Shown: positions 63,557 through 64,000 of the stretch, piece by piece
Layout: every line of letters begins with the position of its first letter
Position numbering within the stretch: the first letter of the stretch is position 1
Assembly (NCBI GenBank): GCA_964036295.1
Contig: OZ038470.1
Location: 12,281,578 to 12,345,577, forward strand
Origin: Plumapathes pennacea
Lineage: Eukaryota > Cnidaria > Anthozoa > Antipatharia > Myriopathidae
DNA: 64,000 nucleotides
Reading direction: 5' to 3'
The notes under the pieces: model-generated
Seen by the model: the letters and a program-made list of their open reading frames with translations, nothing else
Told to the model about the DNA's origin: nothing
Database searches by the model: none
Program-made: the position numbers and the translations under genes

Positions 63557-63842
63557 GTCACAGGTAAAACGCCTATAGAATAATACATGAGATTCTTCGT
63601 ATAGTTCCGCCAGACCAGTAAATCAAATGTCTGATTCCTGTGTTGCTGTCTGATTCCTTGAGACCAGAAGAATCAAACACGTCTGAAAACGTGTTAATCC
63701 CCAAAAGGGCCTACTGCTACATTGTCTGATTCCTCTGCTATAGCGAGTAAAAGCTATTTCTTCAGGCGCAAGGAATCACACACAAACCTGTGAAATCACG
63801 TGAAGAATCTAATGTATTATTCTACAGGCGTTTTGCCTGTGT
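63557..63842. mobile_element. MITE with about 42-bp terminal inverted repeats
   Basis: The left end CACAGGTAAAACGCCTATAG... and right end ...CAGGCGTTTTGCCTGTG are imperfect reverse complements over about 42 bp, about 285 bp overall. Interior 'tgtctgattcct' is repeated. No coding capacity; the target duplication is unclear. Confidence 0.6.
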
Positions 63843-64000
63843 ATCAACGGCAAGAAAATGTGTACATGAACTTGGACACGCGTTCGGTAAAACAACTACA
63901 GCACAACGCCTTCATACCTACATTTCCCGTCCCTCAGTCTTGAGAAACTTGTCCAAAACAACGGCCGACCGACGGCGTGGACTGAAATACAGCTGGCTGA

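Overview
The window looks like nuclear DNA of an anthozoan cnidarian, most likely a stony coral. It is AT-rich and intron-rich, the one clear housekeeping gene is an animal-type eIF4G with 27 predicted exons, and the rest is packed with short inverted-repeat elements, a Helitron, a BEL/Pao LTR retrotransposon, a satellite array and a large DNA transposon. The assignment to corals is inference from overall character; the species was not determined.

Layout: (1) 600-25260, + strand: promoter, gene and 3' region of translation initiation factor eIF4G. Exons from 5033 to the stop at 24674 join in frame and give 1,440 residues, preceded by about 75-110 residues from two less certain 5' exons. The order is N-terminal region, eIF4E-binding motif, MIF4G, MA3, W2. 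Its introns hold many mobile elements: copies of a short MITE family, a foldback MITE family, a TAA-duplicating Harbinger-like MITE, a 1.5 kb Helitron inside a (TAA)n tract, and LINE tails. (2) 25300-29813 and 45965-53165: one satellite array of about 664-bp monomers, each containing a pair of about 65-bp inverted arms like a MITE. (3) 29814-45964: a BEL/Pao retrotransposon on the - strand (LTRs about 1% different by eye, 5-bp duplication TTTAC) that split the satellite array. (4) 31765-41655: a 9.9 kb Mutator-like DNA transposon that landed inside the BEL pol gene with the 9-bp duplication TTACAACTC. Its long termini are inverted arrays of 164-bp units, each with a palindrome of the element's own end sequence. 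(5) 53170-64000: no confident gene; several tandem repeats, inverted repeats, tRNA-like fragments, a pair of NRF-1-like sites and one weak candidate exon.

The most interesting object is the Mutator-like element. Besides a spliced transposase (DDE residues plus SWIM zinc finger) it carries a second gene on the same strand. When spliced at visible sites this gene reads through five exons without a break and encodes an about 717-residue protein: a complete protein kinase domain followed by a papain-like cysteine protease domain (Asn-Ser-Cys plus Asp-x-His, deubiquitinase-like). A kinase-protease fusion as transposon cargo is not something I know of. The closest known parallel is the plant Kaonashi MULEs that carry a ULP1-type protease. 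The nesting gives a clear order of events: satellite, then BEL, then the Mutator-like element, all apparently recent.
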